Positions 46,341 to 57,210 of a stretch of 64,000 bases of DNA are shown here, piece after piece. The stretch covers positions 558,001-622,000 of the forward strand of contig JARFIW010000831.1 of NCBI GenBank assembly GCA_036346225.1. Reading direction: 5' to 3'. The stretch is from Platerodrilus igneus (taxonomy: Eukaryota; Arthropoda; Insecta; Coleoptera; Lycidae). The stretch's first letter is position 1. Each line of letters starts with the position of its first letter. A model generated the notes under the pieces. It worked only from the letters and a program-made list of their open reading frames with translations. It did no database searches and had not been told where the DNA came from. Made by a program: the position numbers and the translations under genes.

Positions 46341-47179
46341 TACTAGCGTCCAAATAGTGCAAAAGTTTCATAATTACAAGTAAGTAATACTAAAAACCGC
46401 CTCCTATATTCGGAACGTTAGCGAACTCAGTGGAAATGGTGATGTAAGTGTTTGAAGAGGATCTTAGAACGCTGTTGTGTGTAAAATAGGTCCTAATCGG
46501 GAAGTATATTGGACGCCACCTAATCTCGAAGAACGGGAATTTCTAGGGAAAATCCACAGAAAGAATAACAAGAGAGCGTCAAAATCCGAGATCAGGAAGT
46601 GATTCTGGCGTAAAATTCACATGAGGAATAATATACTACATTAATGCTAAAACCTACCTAAAATAAACGTTTAGAATATATTTCAGAAAAACTGCTATCT
46701 ACAAAGAAACTAAAATCAGATGTTAAATTTCCTGCATATTAATCACCCCTCTAGGTAACTGCAATATATTTTATTATAACAAGGCTGATATTAGTACCTT
46801 TACAGTAGCTTTACAGTAGCAGTTGCATGGTCTTTAAATTTTCGATCATTATAGCCGTACCTGTGTAATTAGCGATGACAGGGTTACACCATGCACTATA
46901 TTTGAAATTTAAAATTGTAGTTCCAGAATGTAGTTTGTATTTATTTCCTGTAAAACGGAAATATCAGGCTTGGTCTGTTTAGAAAATTCTGTAGTTCGTA
47001 TTATTTATGTTGACTGCGTACGCTTTTGGTATTAATGGTTAGAATACTTAAAGGGGTGTACGCCATTATTTGGTTATAGTTAAATTTGTTGTCTCAGAGT
47101 TGAAACGTTCTAAGGACTAGTAACAGATTGTATCGCTCGTCAAGTTGTCGGTAGAGTTTACTTTGCGTAAGCTTCCTTG
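46341..47179. other. Unassigned intronic sequence
   Basis: Nothing recognised; direct duplicate TTTACAGTAGC at about 46800-46820. Confidence 0.35.
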
Positions 47180-48400
47180 GGATCTTGTTGCAATGATGGA
47201 TGCCACCGAATCACCAGGAATATCAACCGTTAAATCCTTTTAAACTGAGGTGTAAATAAAGGCGCTTTTCAATGCTCGCGTTTTGCAGGCTGAAGATACG
47301 TCCTTGATCAGTTTTACTAGCTCATTATTGTCGTTTGTATATTTCTTTGATGTAGAAAGTAGTTGGTAGCTACCCTTTCTTTTACCGCTTTTAGTAAGTC
47401 TGTAGACTGGGTGAAATCTAGCCCGTACTCCTTATTTTGACACAGTAATTTCAAATCTTCATAATCGACGTCATTTACAGATATTTTTTCAACTCTAATT
47501 TGTTTTATGTTTTTGCACAAGTGGTTGTTAAGTGCTACCGGTTTCGAGTTTTCCATTATAGTTCATTTTTGTTGTTTCAAAAGAAGTTGTTTGCAATACA
47601 TCATCGACTTCCGTTTCAGACCTTTTTGTTACCGAACTGCTGTTAGTCAGTACGGTAGACGTGGTGGTTTCAATAGTACTAGTACAAGACGGTGGTGGCT
47701 CTTATTACCGATCGATACTTGGATAATGTTGAGATCTGGATTAGCGCTGTGCATGTTATTTGTGCATCTGGATGAAATGTGTTCCGCTTCTTTGCACAGA
47801 AACTATTTTACCTTTTCGTCTGAACGGGAAATGCGATAAACTTCTTTCGTATGATAATGTAATTCTTTTGGGTATTGCTTCGTTGGAATTATGCAGTATA
47901 TAAAATTGTCTTCTAAAACTTATTATATGCTGGAATTCGTTGAGATTAATTCCAGCACAACGAAGAGCAGGGAGAAATCAATTTTAAAAAGTCGTCCTTT
48001 AACACATTTTCAGCGAGTTTATGAGGAATGCAAGGAGATACATTGTACAAAACGATTCCCTTAGAAGGGCACATTAATCTTCAAGTACGACTAAACACGT
48101 CAGTAATAGCCCCTGTTACTAATATATGTGCAAGTACGTTGTTTGCCATTCTTGAAGCAAATAGTGAGTTTTTGAGTGGTACTAGTTTACTTGTGGCAAC
48201 GACATAATCGTTTACTGGTATGCCATTAATCGATCTTTTTTGGGGAAAAGCGTAAATTTAATGACGTTTGAAAATAGTTCACATCTTACAGGAAATTCTG
48301 GTTATACGTTTTGATCTCGACATGCATCTTTTATTTCAAAGTTATGTGCTGAAGGTGCGGTGCACCTGATATCAGAGACCCCGCTGTTGAAAAATTCCAT
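47180..48400 (-). pseudogene. Polinton-like element, left arm: unassigned gene downstream of polB
   Basis: A minus-strand frame starting at about 48400 (MEFFNSGVSDIRCTAPSA) continues with stops through PEFPVRCELFSNVIKFTLFP, then PKKDRLMAYQ (about 48250). It resumes as a 79-codon open frame at 47556-47317 (MENSKPVALNNHLCKNIKQI...). Further coding-like sequence (VDIPGDSVASIIATRSQGS) is near 47230. I do not recognise the family. Its position beyond the polymerase would suit a structural (capsid-type) gene of a Polinton/adintovirus-like element, but this is only inference from position. The overlapping plus frame 47507-47839 is a shadow. The right arm has no counterpart. Confidence 0.45.
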
Positions 48401-49150
48401 TTTATTTAGAATATTTAAATGTAATTAATGCACTTCGTAGAAGTATAAAGTGTTGAAGTAGTCGTGAGAATGATAAGTGTGTAAATAAACAGGACGCAGC
48501 TGTTGTCAATGCCAGGCAAATATTCGTTGTTTGACGATAAAAGTATCCACTAAATATTTTCGTTTTAAATATTAATTTTAGTTTACAAAAAATGAACCTA
48601 TAAAAAATAATTAACTTAGTCGAGTTAAATAACCTTTGCAGTTCTTCAATCCGTAACAATAAACCACTATTAAAAAACTGTTTGTTACTACTAATGCTCG
48701 CAAGTGAAACCCGGAGCAATCGAAACGCGTGTGCTCACTTCGAAATCTCACGCGCGCGCGTGTATGTGTGTGTGTGTGTGCGTCAGTAGATAAGCTACCT
48801 TCGTACGAGCAATAAAACCGGTTTTCCATGGAATTTAACGCAGGAAATTCCAAAGTTCATTTTGCAAATTTTTATATCAACTTTGGGAATATCCATAAGG
48901 AGGGGTCATATCCATTCTAGTCACATCTTGTGTCCGTGAGAAAGTTTGTTCACATTTCCCAACACCAATAATTAGGCATAACAATAGATTCAATAAAATT
49001 TATTACATAATTTATGCATTTAGAATAATAGAACAACTTTTACAAATTCACCTTCATTTAAATACATAGGCAGCAATACATAGTAGCTAGTATATTAACC
49101 ATATTATATACTATATTACAATATTTTATATATTGTTACAGTAATCATAG
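48401..49150 (-). other. Left-arm polB 3' flank, shared with right arm
   Basis: Matches 59523-60000 in inverted orientation. Landmarks are CACAYCTTGTGTCCGYGAGA (about 48925), a CCTAATNATTGGTGTTGG block and an AAACCGGTTTTNT...TCGTACGAAGGTAGCTT block (about 48795-48825). A CG/TG-alternating tract is at 48748-48783. Confidence 0.75.
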
Positions 49151-52100
49151 CAGTCTAATTTGTGATTGATTAATGTCTAACAAGCAATGTTGATTATGAA
49201 CTGGGAATCAAGTAGAGTTTGTTGTCACCTGGACTCGAGGCAATCTTTTATTGTACGATATTGTAAACTTGATGCTTATTTGAATGAATTAAGTTCCGAG
49301 TAACAAACACTTCCTTAAAATCTTTTATGCATCTGAGATAATCATCGAACGTAATCTCATTCTTTACTTTTGATTTTTAACTCCCTTTATCTTCTTAGTA
49401 GCGCCAAACTTTTTAAAAATGAGAAATGAGCCTCTTCATTCTCGCGTGTCTTAAAAATTTTTTTCACGTATATCTTGGATTGTAATTCAATAAAATCGGT
49501 TATAATGAGGCCACTATTTTCAACTTTCCTCATCCCCAATACGTTTTTGTTCATTAGAGAAATTCCATAAATGTTGTCCGAAGAATAGCCTGATGTTTCA
49601 AAATTGGACGTCCCGCTTCATGATTTCATAAGGATCATAATTTATAATCTTGTAGATTAGACTATCTGTATATGTGTAGAGGAATTGACATCCATTTCAA
49701 AAGCAGCATTAAATAGCCATAATTAAAATCATAGATATCGAGGATGCACATATCCACATATATAGGTTTACTAAAAAATATTTATGATTTGGCAAGTTCC
49801 ACTGCGGGAAGGTTTTCGTCGAGTATTCTAACGTTTTTGAACAGAGAGTTAAATATTTTGGCTCTCGCACCATATATACCTTTCCAGTTGCACACAAGTT
49901 TCACATTACAATGTTTTCTTTTATTTTCCATCGTTTTTCCGAAGACTGCATTATTTATCAGCTTGAATAAGTTTTTCTCAAATTGGTTCCTTGCATGTTT
50001 TCTAAGTTCAGTATTTAGGGCAATGTGGATTTTAGCCAGCAGCTTTGTTTAAATTTCAGCACACGGCGGATAGTTGACAATTTAACACCATTTCCTAAGG
50101 CTTGTTTAAGATTTTTATAGTAGATCACACATTTTTTCTTAGAATTTAACGTAGCAATTAACTTAGTACTTTGGGCTTTCAATACAGGTGGTTGTTCTGT
50201 CGTGAGATCAATATGCTCGTGACAACGATCCTAGGTCATGGATCGAAACGTAAATAAAGATGATTTTAAAAGTTATGAGTGGTTTAATTCCCAAAGAAGT
50301 TTAAGAAAAATGCTAAACAAACCACAACAAACATACAGGGAGTATTAACAATAGCTGGTCGATATCGGTCAACAATCTGGGCTCCTGTTCTGTGTTTTAA
50401 CATTGCGTCTCATGTGTAACCGGACAACTTGTAATAATGGGCGGCGTAAAATCCATAAGTTAAGTGGCAGCTTGTATGGATCCCGACACGGTCTGCTTGA
50501 AAAATGTTAGGCGAGCATTTTGTGCAAAAATACGCCCTCGTTCGGATGAGAGGTAAAATGGAGATCCCGTGTGTGAGCGTTGTCACGTATCTCTAAGATC
50601 CGTACTTTACTTGCAACAGCAAGGGTTTGGCAACATTCAAAATTTCCAGGTAAAAAAACCTGCTTCCTGGCCAATGTAGTACCTTCGGGTGGAGCATTGG
50701 AAATCAAATGTAGGGAGCAGCTTGAATGGAATTGCTCAAAAACTTCAGTTAGTAACATCACATCCGTCTTGAGATATAGATCAGAATATTGACCCAGGTA
50801 TTGATATTAAATGCATCCCACACTTTCTGAGCATGCGCATATTTTTTTGGTAGCTGCTCTACATTCTAACGTGTTGTAAAAAACGTGTTCACTATGTAAT
50901 GGAGTGTAATCGAGTTTTTCACAAGAATCAATAAAATCATTAGGATATACACCTTTTCTATTAAATAATTTAAACTGTTCTTCATTTAAATATGTAAATT
51001 CACTTTTTAGTAGTGGAATTTATTTAGATAAAAGCCCAAGGTTTCTAAAGATGAGCTCATAAAGCGGAAGCTATCGATGAATCTGTAGTTGACGAAAGTC
51101 TCGGGTATATATTTTTGTGAAGGAGATGTATTTTTACTTGTTTACTGGCAGCACTTTCACACGACCATCCAAATCAAGGACGTGGCTTTTAATTATAAAG
51201 TGGCTATCATAACCACTCTATTGTGGAAACTATTGAGATCGTACGAGGGTCTTGCTACTTAATATTTCAACTCTCGTGCGCTGATCTTCTATAGTTATTG
51301 TTTGGAAGAAAATGATTATGGTCGCAAATCTTTTTTGCATGGTCAAAAATAATTTGCGCTGAAATCAGTTGGCGTAAGTCTTTTATCCAAGCTTAATGTG
51401 AATTAAATGTTTGAATTGTATCGCTGTATTTAAATCTTTCCATATCTTTGTCATAATTCTGGTTGTAGATCATTATAAGATTCACATGATTATTTTGTCT
51501 ATTCCCCAATATCAATATAGAGATAGTCATACCTTTACGTTTGTTTAGTTTTAATATGTAGACATTAACGGTGATATCATTTTGAACCTCAAAGTTCTTA
51601 ATTTTATTTAGAGGCATCGGAACTGAATACCCTTTATGTTCAAAACTTGAGAGTAATGCGGGTATTTGGACACTCTTTGAGGGTCTCGTTCAGCTGGATA
51701 TAATGCCACCAATATAGACTATTCGAAACATGCTTGATTACCATTCTTCACATTAACGCATACCTTCTTTCGTTTAATTTCGAGGGGTAGCTTAATGCCC
51801 CCAAACATGGGGTTATATTTATTAATATTCTTTAAACTCCATCCACTATCTCGCTCTACCATTGTTGATTCTACAACATTTTCTTTAAACTATTTTTCAA
51901 AATCGGTGTCCCTGAAAATGGCGACATTAGACGTTGTGAAATATTTGCGTTCTTGTTTAAGCCTGGTATCAGTTGCTATTCAAAGTCCGCACAAAACGCT
52001 GTATTAACTTTAACAGCCACATGTCTTCATGGCATTCTCGATCCTTCTCTTGAACAAATTTATATAGCCTCGTAAAAGTTTCCATATATTTATGCTTGAA

Positions 52101-52430
52101 GTTGTTAATTATTCCAGTTCTAACGCGTCCCTTGAAAACTGAGACAAAGTCTTCCCAACATTGTTGGTTTGTAACTGTTTCCTTTCTACTCTTAAGTTTA
52201 GCCCCGTCTTCTGCGCAACTTTAAATTGAGATCTCTTAGTTTTAAGTTTGCCAATAGTTGTTGCTTCTTTCAAGAGACTTTTGATTTTCTTTATCGCCCT
52301 ATTTATACGACGAATCCCAGTTCTGTATTCACGAAGACCATTTATAATTACGACATCACATAAAATACCTACTAATTCAAGCAGAGTAACTAAATACTTC
52401 ACCAAATCACCGAAGAGAAACATGTTGCTC
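49151..52430 (-). pseudogene. Polinton-like family B DNA polymerase, left arm, degraded
   Basis: The minus strand carries a protein-primed-type DNA polymerase B in broken frames. In order: an N-terminal region (52423-52109, then ERDSGWSLKNINKYNPMFGG near 51870 and LYPAERDPQRVSKYPHYSQ near 51680); MPLNKIKNFEVQNDITVNVY (51617); a zinc-ribbon/HNH-like remnant (HNHFLPNNNYRRSAHES near 51310); SGYDSHFIIK (51220); FVNYRFIDSFRFMSSSL-type sequence (51080); the exonuclease-end block DLYLKTDVMLLTEVFEQF (50760); a SINE (50480-50704); and thumb-proximal motifs NNAVFGKTMENKRKHCN (49910) and YTDTDSL-like residues altered near 49680. The segment with polymerase motif A (DANNLYG-type) is deleted. Stops are frequent. 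Polinton/Maverick is favoured; an adintovirus-type integrated virus is the alternative. Confidence 0.85.
50480..50715 (+). mobile_element. 5'-truncated SINE inside left-arm polB
   Basis: Same SINE as 36923-37224 but starting at the B-box end (GGATCCCGACACGGTCTGC). It is flanked by GCAGCTTGTATGG (50467-50479) and GAGCAGCTTGAATGG (about 50716). The junction is identical to SINE copy 1 in the right arm (56791-57026), so it is the same ancestral insertion. Confidence 0.88.
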
Positions 52431-53530
52431 GTTCCACGTTCTACAATAGACTGACAAAATTAGCGCACGCTATTTTTAGTGTTTGTAGTATACTCATAGC
52501 GGGTAAATCCATTACGAGGAAAGCACACACGTGCATTCCATATACCCTTGGGCTATTGGTTTTACTATCAACTCGCGTATTAGTAATCATAATGCGGCCA
52601 CTATGTATATTCTGCTTATAATTCCGGTTGCGGTAGAATGATAAGCAACATACAATTTTAATTTTTATTTACATAATATAAAATTCGAAGTTTGGGGTTA
52701 TGTGAGGGAACTAAAACGAAAACCAAATTGCAGGACATCTCTTTTACATGTCTAAGAATAGTGTGCCAGCGCATAAAAGTCTCAAGAAAACTATTTTAAA
52801 TAAAATAAATGAGTTTTACCATAAAAATAGGTATTCCTATTTTTAAAAAACTTTACTTTGGAACGCATCTTGTATTTTTCTTGCTTTTTTTATTATTTCA
52901 CTCGAAGTCGTTCGGAGATTTTAAAAATGCATTCACGTTATTGACTTCCTCTTCATAAAATAAGCTAATTGAAATAGGTTTGTCTTCCTGATAAGACGTA
53001 TATAAAGGTTTAGGTAATTCCCCACTAAAATCGACGTCAACCTTGTATTCCCATTACAAAAAACAATTATCTCGGTGATTACTCACCTTTATTACAATGG
53101 AGTGTCCTAGAACGTTCTGGTCAAGACTCGTAAAAGAATTTTCAGAACTATGCAAGATATCTGTTAAAATATTCTGGAAGGGTTGTCAGCGAAGTGATTA
53201 ATTTCAAGGTTCACTTAAAGAGTGCACAACGTGGACTTTGCTTTATCTTTTTAAATGTGATATATACGGAAAACCCACGATAGAATAATAGTTGATTTGG
53301 ACCTTGAACTGTGCTTCCAGTAAAAGTTTATATTTGTACTTTCCCCAAGCAGACTCAAGAATAAACTGCGCATGCTCTGTATCTAATATATAAGACAAAG
53401 GTAAATTCTAGAACCCGATTTTACAAAATATCATTGCGTTAATCAGACTTGAAAATTTATATTATTGGCTGCTCGCGGTGTTGAGGTCACAGATGATTTA
53501 TCGCAATGAAACTTAAACACGCTAATAGAC
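52431..53530 (-). pseudogene. Polinton-like left arm: two unassigned degraded frames
   Basis: Minus-strand reading gives NTRVDSKTNSPRVYGMHVCA, then FLVMDLPAMSILQTLKIAC (about 52590-52460), and separately KVDVDFSGELPKPLYTSYQE, then DKPISISLFYEEEVNNVNAF (about 53045-52920). Neither is recognised. The region is absent from the right arm, where an equivalent deletion joins 55880 to about 56060. Confidence 0.4.
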
Positions 53531-53581
53531 AAGTCTGAATACCCTTTAAGTGGTTTCCAGCGTCAATCTCACCATCACAAC

Positions 53582-53832
53582 ATGGAAGTAGGATTTGATT
53601 TAAGTGGAGGTGTAAGACCTATACTTCAAATTTTTGCAGCAGCGGTATGTATAGAAATTTTGCTGTAACAATGAACCACGGTGATTGGACAAATTTCTGC
53701 AACTTTCGATCGAGTTTAAAATTAGAGACTGCACCAAAAATAAATCACGTTAAACTAAATGGAATAATTGATAGAGCAGATGAGGTGGTATTACAACTCG
53801 ATCGCGAATTTAAATTAAAACTGGTTGCTTAA
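53582..53832 (+). pseudogene. Polinton-like left arm: small convergent gene, frameshifted
   Basis: Starts MEVGFDLSGGVRPILQIFAA at 53582, shifts frame near 53640 and ends as MYRNFAVTMNHGDWTNFCNF, then GIIDRADEVVLQLDREFKLK, with TAA at 53830-53832. The right arm has the homologous gene on the minus strand (about 55810-55561). It is convergent with the neighbouring element genes. The two copies conserve length and C-terminus (DEV.LQFD.KFKLKLVA-type), which supports a real small protein. Family unknown. Confidence 0.55.
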
Positions 53833-53838
53833 TTTTCT

Positions 53839-54130
53839 TTAAAGGTGCTTCCACGTTTTCTTCATTAACTTTTCCTGCAGACGTTGGAATGTTTCGAAGG
53901 TGCCTTGTAAACTAGATGTTGTCGCTTGAAATGGTTCAATCAATGGCTTGTGTATCTCTTTCAATTCCTGCTGAGATGTAGTGTGTCCCTTCCTATGCTC
54001 CATAAACTTTTTTATATAGCATCTTTCATAAACTCGACGTTGCATTTATTGGCAATAAAATCTTTAATATCTGAAATCGTCGAACTCTGGATTACAACTA
54101 ACCATGTATAGCATGTCAAATATTTATATA
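53839..54130 (-). pseudogene. Polinton-like left arm: coiled-coil C-terminal frame
   Basis: The minus frame 54045-53839 reads EHRKGHTTSQQELKEIHKPL, then IEPFQATTSSLQGTFETFQR. The right arm carries the same segment on the plus strand (55390-55583), ending KKIKQPVSI. It lies directly downstream of the ATPase region. It may be a separate hydrophilic protein or the ATPase tail; I do not recognise the family. Confidence 0.55.
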
Positions 54131-54545
54131 TTGATCAAAGTTTCTCCTGTACCGTCTTTTTATCAATGTCAAAATCTTTGGCAATAGTTACAAAATCGTG
54201 TTTCAAATCATTTCCATTCCAGCACCGCAGAAGAATTTCTTTTAATTTCGGATATGGCATATCACCGTCTACATAGTTAGAAAATCTGTGCCTAAGATTG
54301 GTATCGTCTTGCTTTCACAATGCAATAACGCTGGTATTATCACTTAGTCTGTTTTAACGCACTTGCATAGGTTTGGCATAGGTAGAAACAATCTATGCTT
54401 TTATGTCTCCCAACCGAGAAAAACTGAGTGATTTTGCTTTGCTCGTTAACGGGTATATCGCCAAGCACCATAATCGAATCTTTTTTAGCATCTTCATCTT
54501 ACGTCATCACAATTTTTAAACTCGTGGTAACTAATCTCCTTTTAA
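54131..54545 (-). pseudogene. Polinton-like packaging-type P-loop ATPase, C-terminal part (left arm)
   Basis: The minus strand reads DSIMVLGDIPVNEQSKITQF, then FSVGRHKSIDCFYLCQTYAS (about 54480-54370), then KQDDTNLRHRFSNYVDGDMP (about 54305-54250). This matches the FtsK/HerA-type packaging ATPases of Polintons and related viruses: Walker B (I.FDD, here altered), the GRH...D.(F)YL.QTY block, then (F)KQD..NL.H. In such elements the protein is thought to load DNA into capsids. The Walker A half is missing in this arm and survives only in the right arm (55200-55340). Stops are present. Confidence 0.78.
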
Positions 54546-54569
54546 GGTTCAAGCACATATCTTAGCAGC

Positions 54570-54780
54570 TTATATTTTTGTTGATATAAACTTTACTTCT
54601 GGTTCTGCATCTACTGGAACATTGCAGGTGGTATAAAGTTTTTTCTGGTTCTGCAACCTTTTGATATAATCGTGTAGCGTTGTTCGATGTACGTTATACT
54701 TTTTACTTGCGGAGCGGACATTTAATACATCTTTCTGGATTTTACTTACTGCTTTCGCCATGAATTCTTTGCGGTACATC
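54570..54780 (-). CDS. Pipsqueak/CENP-B-type helix-turn-helix protein, left arm
   Basis: The minus frame (116 codons if started at 54920, more likely the part from about 54780) reads KEFMAKAVSKIQKDVLNVRS, then ASKKYNVHRTTLHDYIKRLQ and a short tail ending EPEVKFISTKI. The helix-turn-helix pattern (AV..I....(L)SVR.ASK.Y.V...TL.D(Y/R)) is that of psq/CENP-B-type DNA-binding domains. It is the only uninterrupted domain in the element. It points away from its mirror copy at 54962. Upstream residues (54920-54785) come from the GC-rich spacer and are probably not part of the original protein. Role unknown: possibly a transcriptional or replication regulator of the element, or an unrelated insertion (inference). 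Confidence 0.65.
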
Positions 54781-54784
54781 TTTT

Positions 54785-54958
54785 TTAAGCCCGGTGCCTG
54801 GTCCACCTCGACCCGGGATGTTGCCCACTTTAGCCGCGGCGGTGGGTCGGAACCCAGCCCATTTCGGTCCGGGGCGCGGCCCTCCTCCGTTTGGTGCAAT
54901 TTAGTATGTAACGAGTGCACTTTTCAATTTGGGGTTAGTCTTAACCGCATGATTAAAA
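54785..54958. other. GC-rich spacer at the head-to-head junction of the two arms
   Basis: About 170 bp, much richer in G+C than anything nearby, with CCGCGGCGGTGGGTCGG and GGTCCGGGGCGCGGCCC at its core. It is unique in the window and separates the start regions of the two divergent helix-turn-helix frames. It may be an inserted element or the remains of an origin/terminus of the mobile element. Confidence 0.6.
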
Positions 54959-54961
54959 AAG

Positions 54962-55192
54962 ATGTACCTCAAAGAATTGTTGGCGAAAGCAATAAGTGAA
55001 ATCCAGAAAGGTGTATTAACTGTCCGCTCTGTAAGTAAAAAGTATAAATACCTCAAACAACGCTACGCGATTACATCAAAAGGTTGCAGAAGGAGAAGAT
55101 ACTTTATACCACCTGCGATGTTTCAGTATATGCAGAACCAGAAATTAAAATACATATACAAAACTTTGATGAATTCGCCAAATCTAGTGTAA
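54962..55192 (+). pseudogene. Pipsqueak/CENP-B-type helix-turn-helix frame, right arm, decayed
   Basis: Mirror copy of 54570-54780: LKELLAKAISEIQKGVLTVR, then SVSKKYK, after which the frame shifts. The missing recognition helix (TTLRDYIKRLQ-like) is visible in another frame at about 55055-55090. Confidence 0.7.
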
Positions 55193-55199
55193 AAGATGT

Positions 55200-55360
55200 T
55201 GGTAGACATAGACTCTTGTTCCGAACTAACATATGAGCTATACTTGCTGGATCATCCAGCTGCGGTAAAACAAGTGCCTTAATATCTTTGATACGTTATT
55301 GCATTGTGGAAGCAAGTCAGATGTTAAAGATTTTATTGCAAATAAATTCAACGTCCAATT
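55200..55360 (+). pseudogene. Polinton-like packaging-type ATPase, Walker A half (right arm)
   Basis: The plus strand reads HRLLFRTNI, then AILAGSSSCGKTSALISLIR (about 55208-55300). GSSSCGKTS is a Walker A motif (GxxxxGKT/S) in the context F...(A).(I)(L/V)AG.(S)..GKT, as in Polinton-type packaging ATPases. The rest of the ATPase, present in the left arm, is deleted here, so the two arms keep complementary halves. Confidence 0.75.
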
Positions 55361-55369
55361 TACGCAAGA

Positions 55370-55583
55370 TGCTATGCGATAGAAGTTTCTGGAGCATAGG
55401 AAAGGACGCAGTACATCTCAGCAGGAATTGGAAGAGATACACAAGCAATTGATTGAACCCTTGCAAGTGACAGCATCTAGTTTACAAGGCGCTACCGAAG
55501 AAATTCTAACACCTGCCAGAGAAGTGAAAGATGAAAACGTGGAAACACCTTTAAAGAAAATTAAGCAACCAGTTTCAATTTAA
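55370..55583 (+). pseudogene. Polinton-like right arm: coiled-coil C-terminal frame
   Basis: Reads FLEHRKGRSTSQQELEEIHK, then QLIEPLQVTASSLQGATEE, and ends KKIKQPVSI with TAA at 55581-55583. Homologous to left-arm 54045-53839. It overlaps by about 23 bp the end of the convergent minus-strand small gene. Confidence 0.6.
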
Positions 55584-55815
55584 ATTTGTGATCGAATTGT
55601 AATATCACCTCATCTACTCCATCAGTTATTTCATTTAGTTTAACTTTATTTGTTTCTCGTGAAAATTCTCTAATTCTAAACGCGATTGAATGTTGCAGAA
55701 ATGTGTCCGATCACCGTGGTCGATGTATATAGCAAAATTTCTACACATACCGCTGATGCAAACAATTTGAAGTATAGGATTCACACCTTTACTTAATTCA
55801 GATCCTACTCTATAA
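55561..55815 (-). pseudogene. Polinton-like right arm: small convergent gene
   Basis: Minus-strand homologue of 53582-53832: GVNPILQIVCISGMCRNFAI, then DHGDRTHFCNIQSRLELENF and a conserved end FDHKFKLKLVA. Partly frameshifted. Family unknown. Confidence 0.55.
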
Positions 55816-56059
55816 TGTGATGGTGAGATTGACGTTGGAATCCAGTTAAAGGCTATACAGTTTTGATTACTAGCGTGTTTAGGTTTAATTTGTACTTAGT
55901 CCTACTAGAGACGAGAAGAAGTATCAGTAACACGTGCCTTATAGTGTCGGGTAATAAGTAAAGTGCGGTTAAGATGATTCATTATCGAATTATCGACCGG
56001 AGTGCCGACAGTATAAAATAGTTTACCATAAAGCTTCGATAATTTGCCGAAGATGTTGA
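55816..56059. other. Right-arm segment between small gene and polB, deletion junction
   Basis: Shares CTCACCATCACA...TGGAAT-type sequence with the left arm (53565 region), then diverges. Compared with the left arm about 2 kb is missing here, including the polymerase N-terminus. Confidence 0.5.
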
Positions 56060-56790
56060 AACTGTATTTATGTGCATCTATGACATTTATCTGTTAACAT
56101 TTAAACAACAAGCTGATTTTGAAGCTGCAACCCACTGCTACATTTGTGAAAAACCGTTTGGCTTAGAAGATATAAAGGTTCGCGTCCATAATCATTTTCT
56201 TCCAAACAATAACTATAGAACACCGGTAAACGAGAGTTATAATGTTGAGTACTAAGACTCTTATACTATCCCAATAGTTTTACACAATTTAAGTGGTTAT
56301 GATAACCCTTTATAATTAAAAGCATTGCCGTTGATTTGGGTGGTCGTGTGGAAGTAGTCCCAGTAACCAAGGAAAATGTATCACTTTCACAAAATATAAC
56401 CCGCGACCTTTGTCAACTACAAATTCATCGATGGATTCCGCTTTATGAGGTCGTCGTTAAAAACATCGGGAGTCTTATGTGAATAAATTTCCATTACTCA
56501 AAAGTGAATCTACATATTTAAGCGAAGAACAATATAAATTATTGATCAGAAGAGGTGTATCTCCTTATGATTTTGTTGGTACTTTAGAAATACTCAATTA
56601 CACCGTATTACCTAGTCAACAAGAGCTTTACAACAAGTTAGAAGTTACAGAAAACACGAAGAAACAGTATGCTCATGCGCAGAAAGTGTGGAAGCATATA
56701 ATATTCACATGGGTCTATATTTAGATTTATATCTCAAAGCGGATGTGGTGTTTCTAGCCGAAGTTTTTGAGCAATTCCATACAAGCTGCC

Positions 56791-57026
56791 CCTACATTTG
56801 ATTTTTTTATGCTCCACCCGAAGGTACTACATTGGCCAAGAAGCGAGTTTTTTTACCTAGAAATTTTGAATTTTGCCGAACCCTTGCTGTTGCAAGCAAG
56901 GTAGGGATCTTTAACGTGCGTGACAACACTCACACACTGGACCTCCATTTTACTTTTTATGCGAACGAGAGCGTATTTTTGTGAAAAATGCTCGCCTAAC
57001 ATTTTTCAAGCGGACCGTGTCGGGAT
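56791..57026 (-). mobile_element. SINE copy 1 in right-arm polB (head-truncated)
   Basis: Same SINE family as 36923-37224, reversed. It lies between CCATACAAGCTGCC at 56777-56790 and 57027-57040. It ends at GGACCGTGTCGGGAT, the same truncation point as the left-arm SINE. Confidence 0.9.
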
Positions 57027-57040
57027 CCATACAAGCTGCC

Positions 57041-57196
57041 TTACATTTGATTTTTCAATATTCCACCCGAAGGTACTACATTGGCCAGGAAGCGAGTGTT
57101 TTTTTTACCTGGAAATTTTGAATTTTGCCGAACCCTTGCTGTTCCAAGCAAGGTAGGAATCTTTAACGTGCGTGACCTCACTCACTCACGGGACCT
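57041..57196 (-). mobile_element. SINE copy 2 in right-arm polB (short)
   Basis: Starts TTACATTTGATTTTTCAATA and stops at CACGGGACCTCCA, so it lacks about the 5' half. Bounded by CCATACAAGCTGCC at 57027-57040 and 57197-57210. Confidence 0.9.
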
Positions 57197-57210
57197 CCAT
57201 ACAAGCTGCC

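Noticed and set aside
47507..47839. 110-codon plus-strand frame as a gene
   Set aside because: It is antisense to the minus-strand element frame MENSKPVAL... and has no recognisable content.
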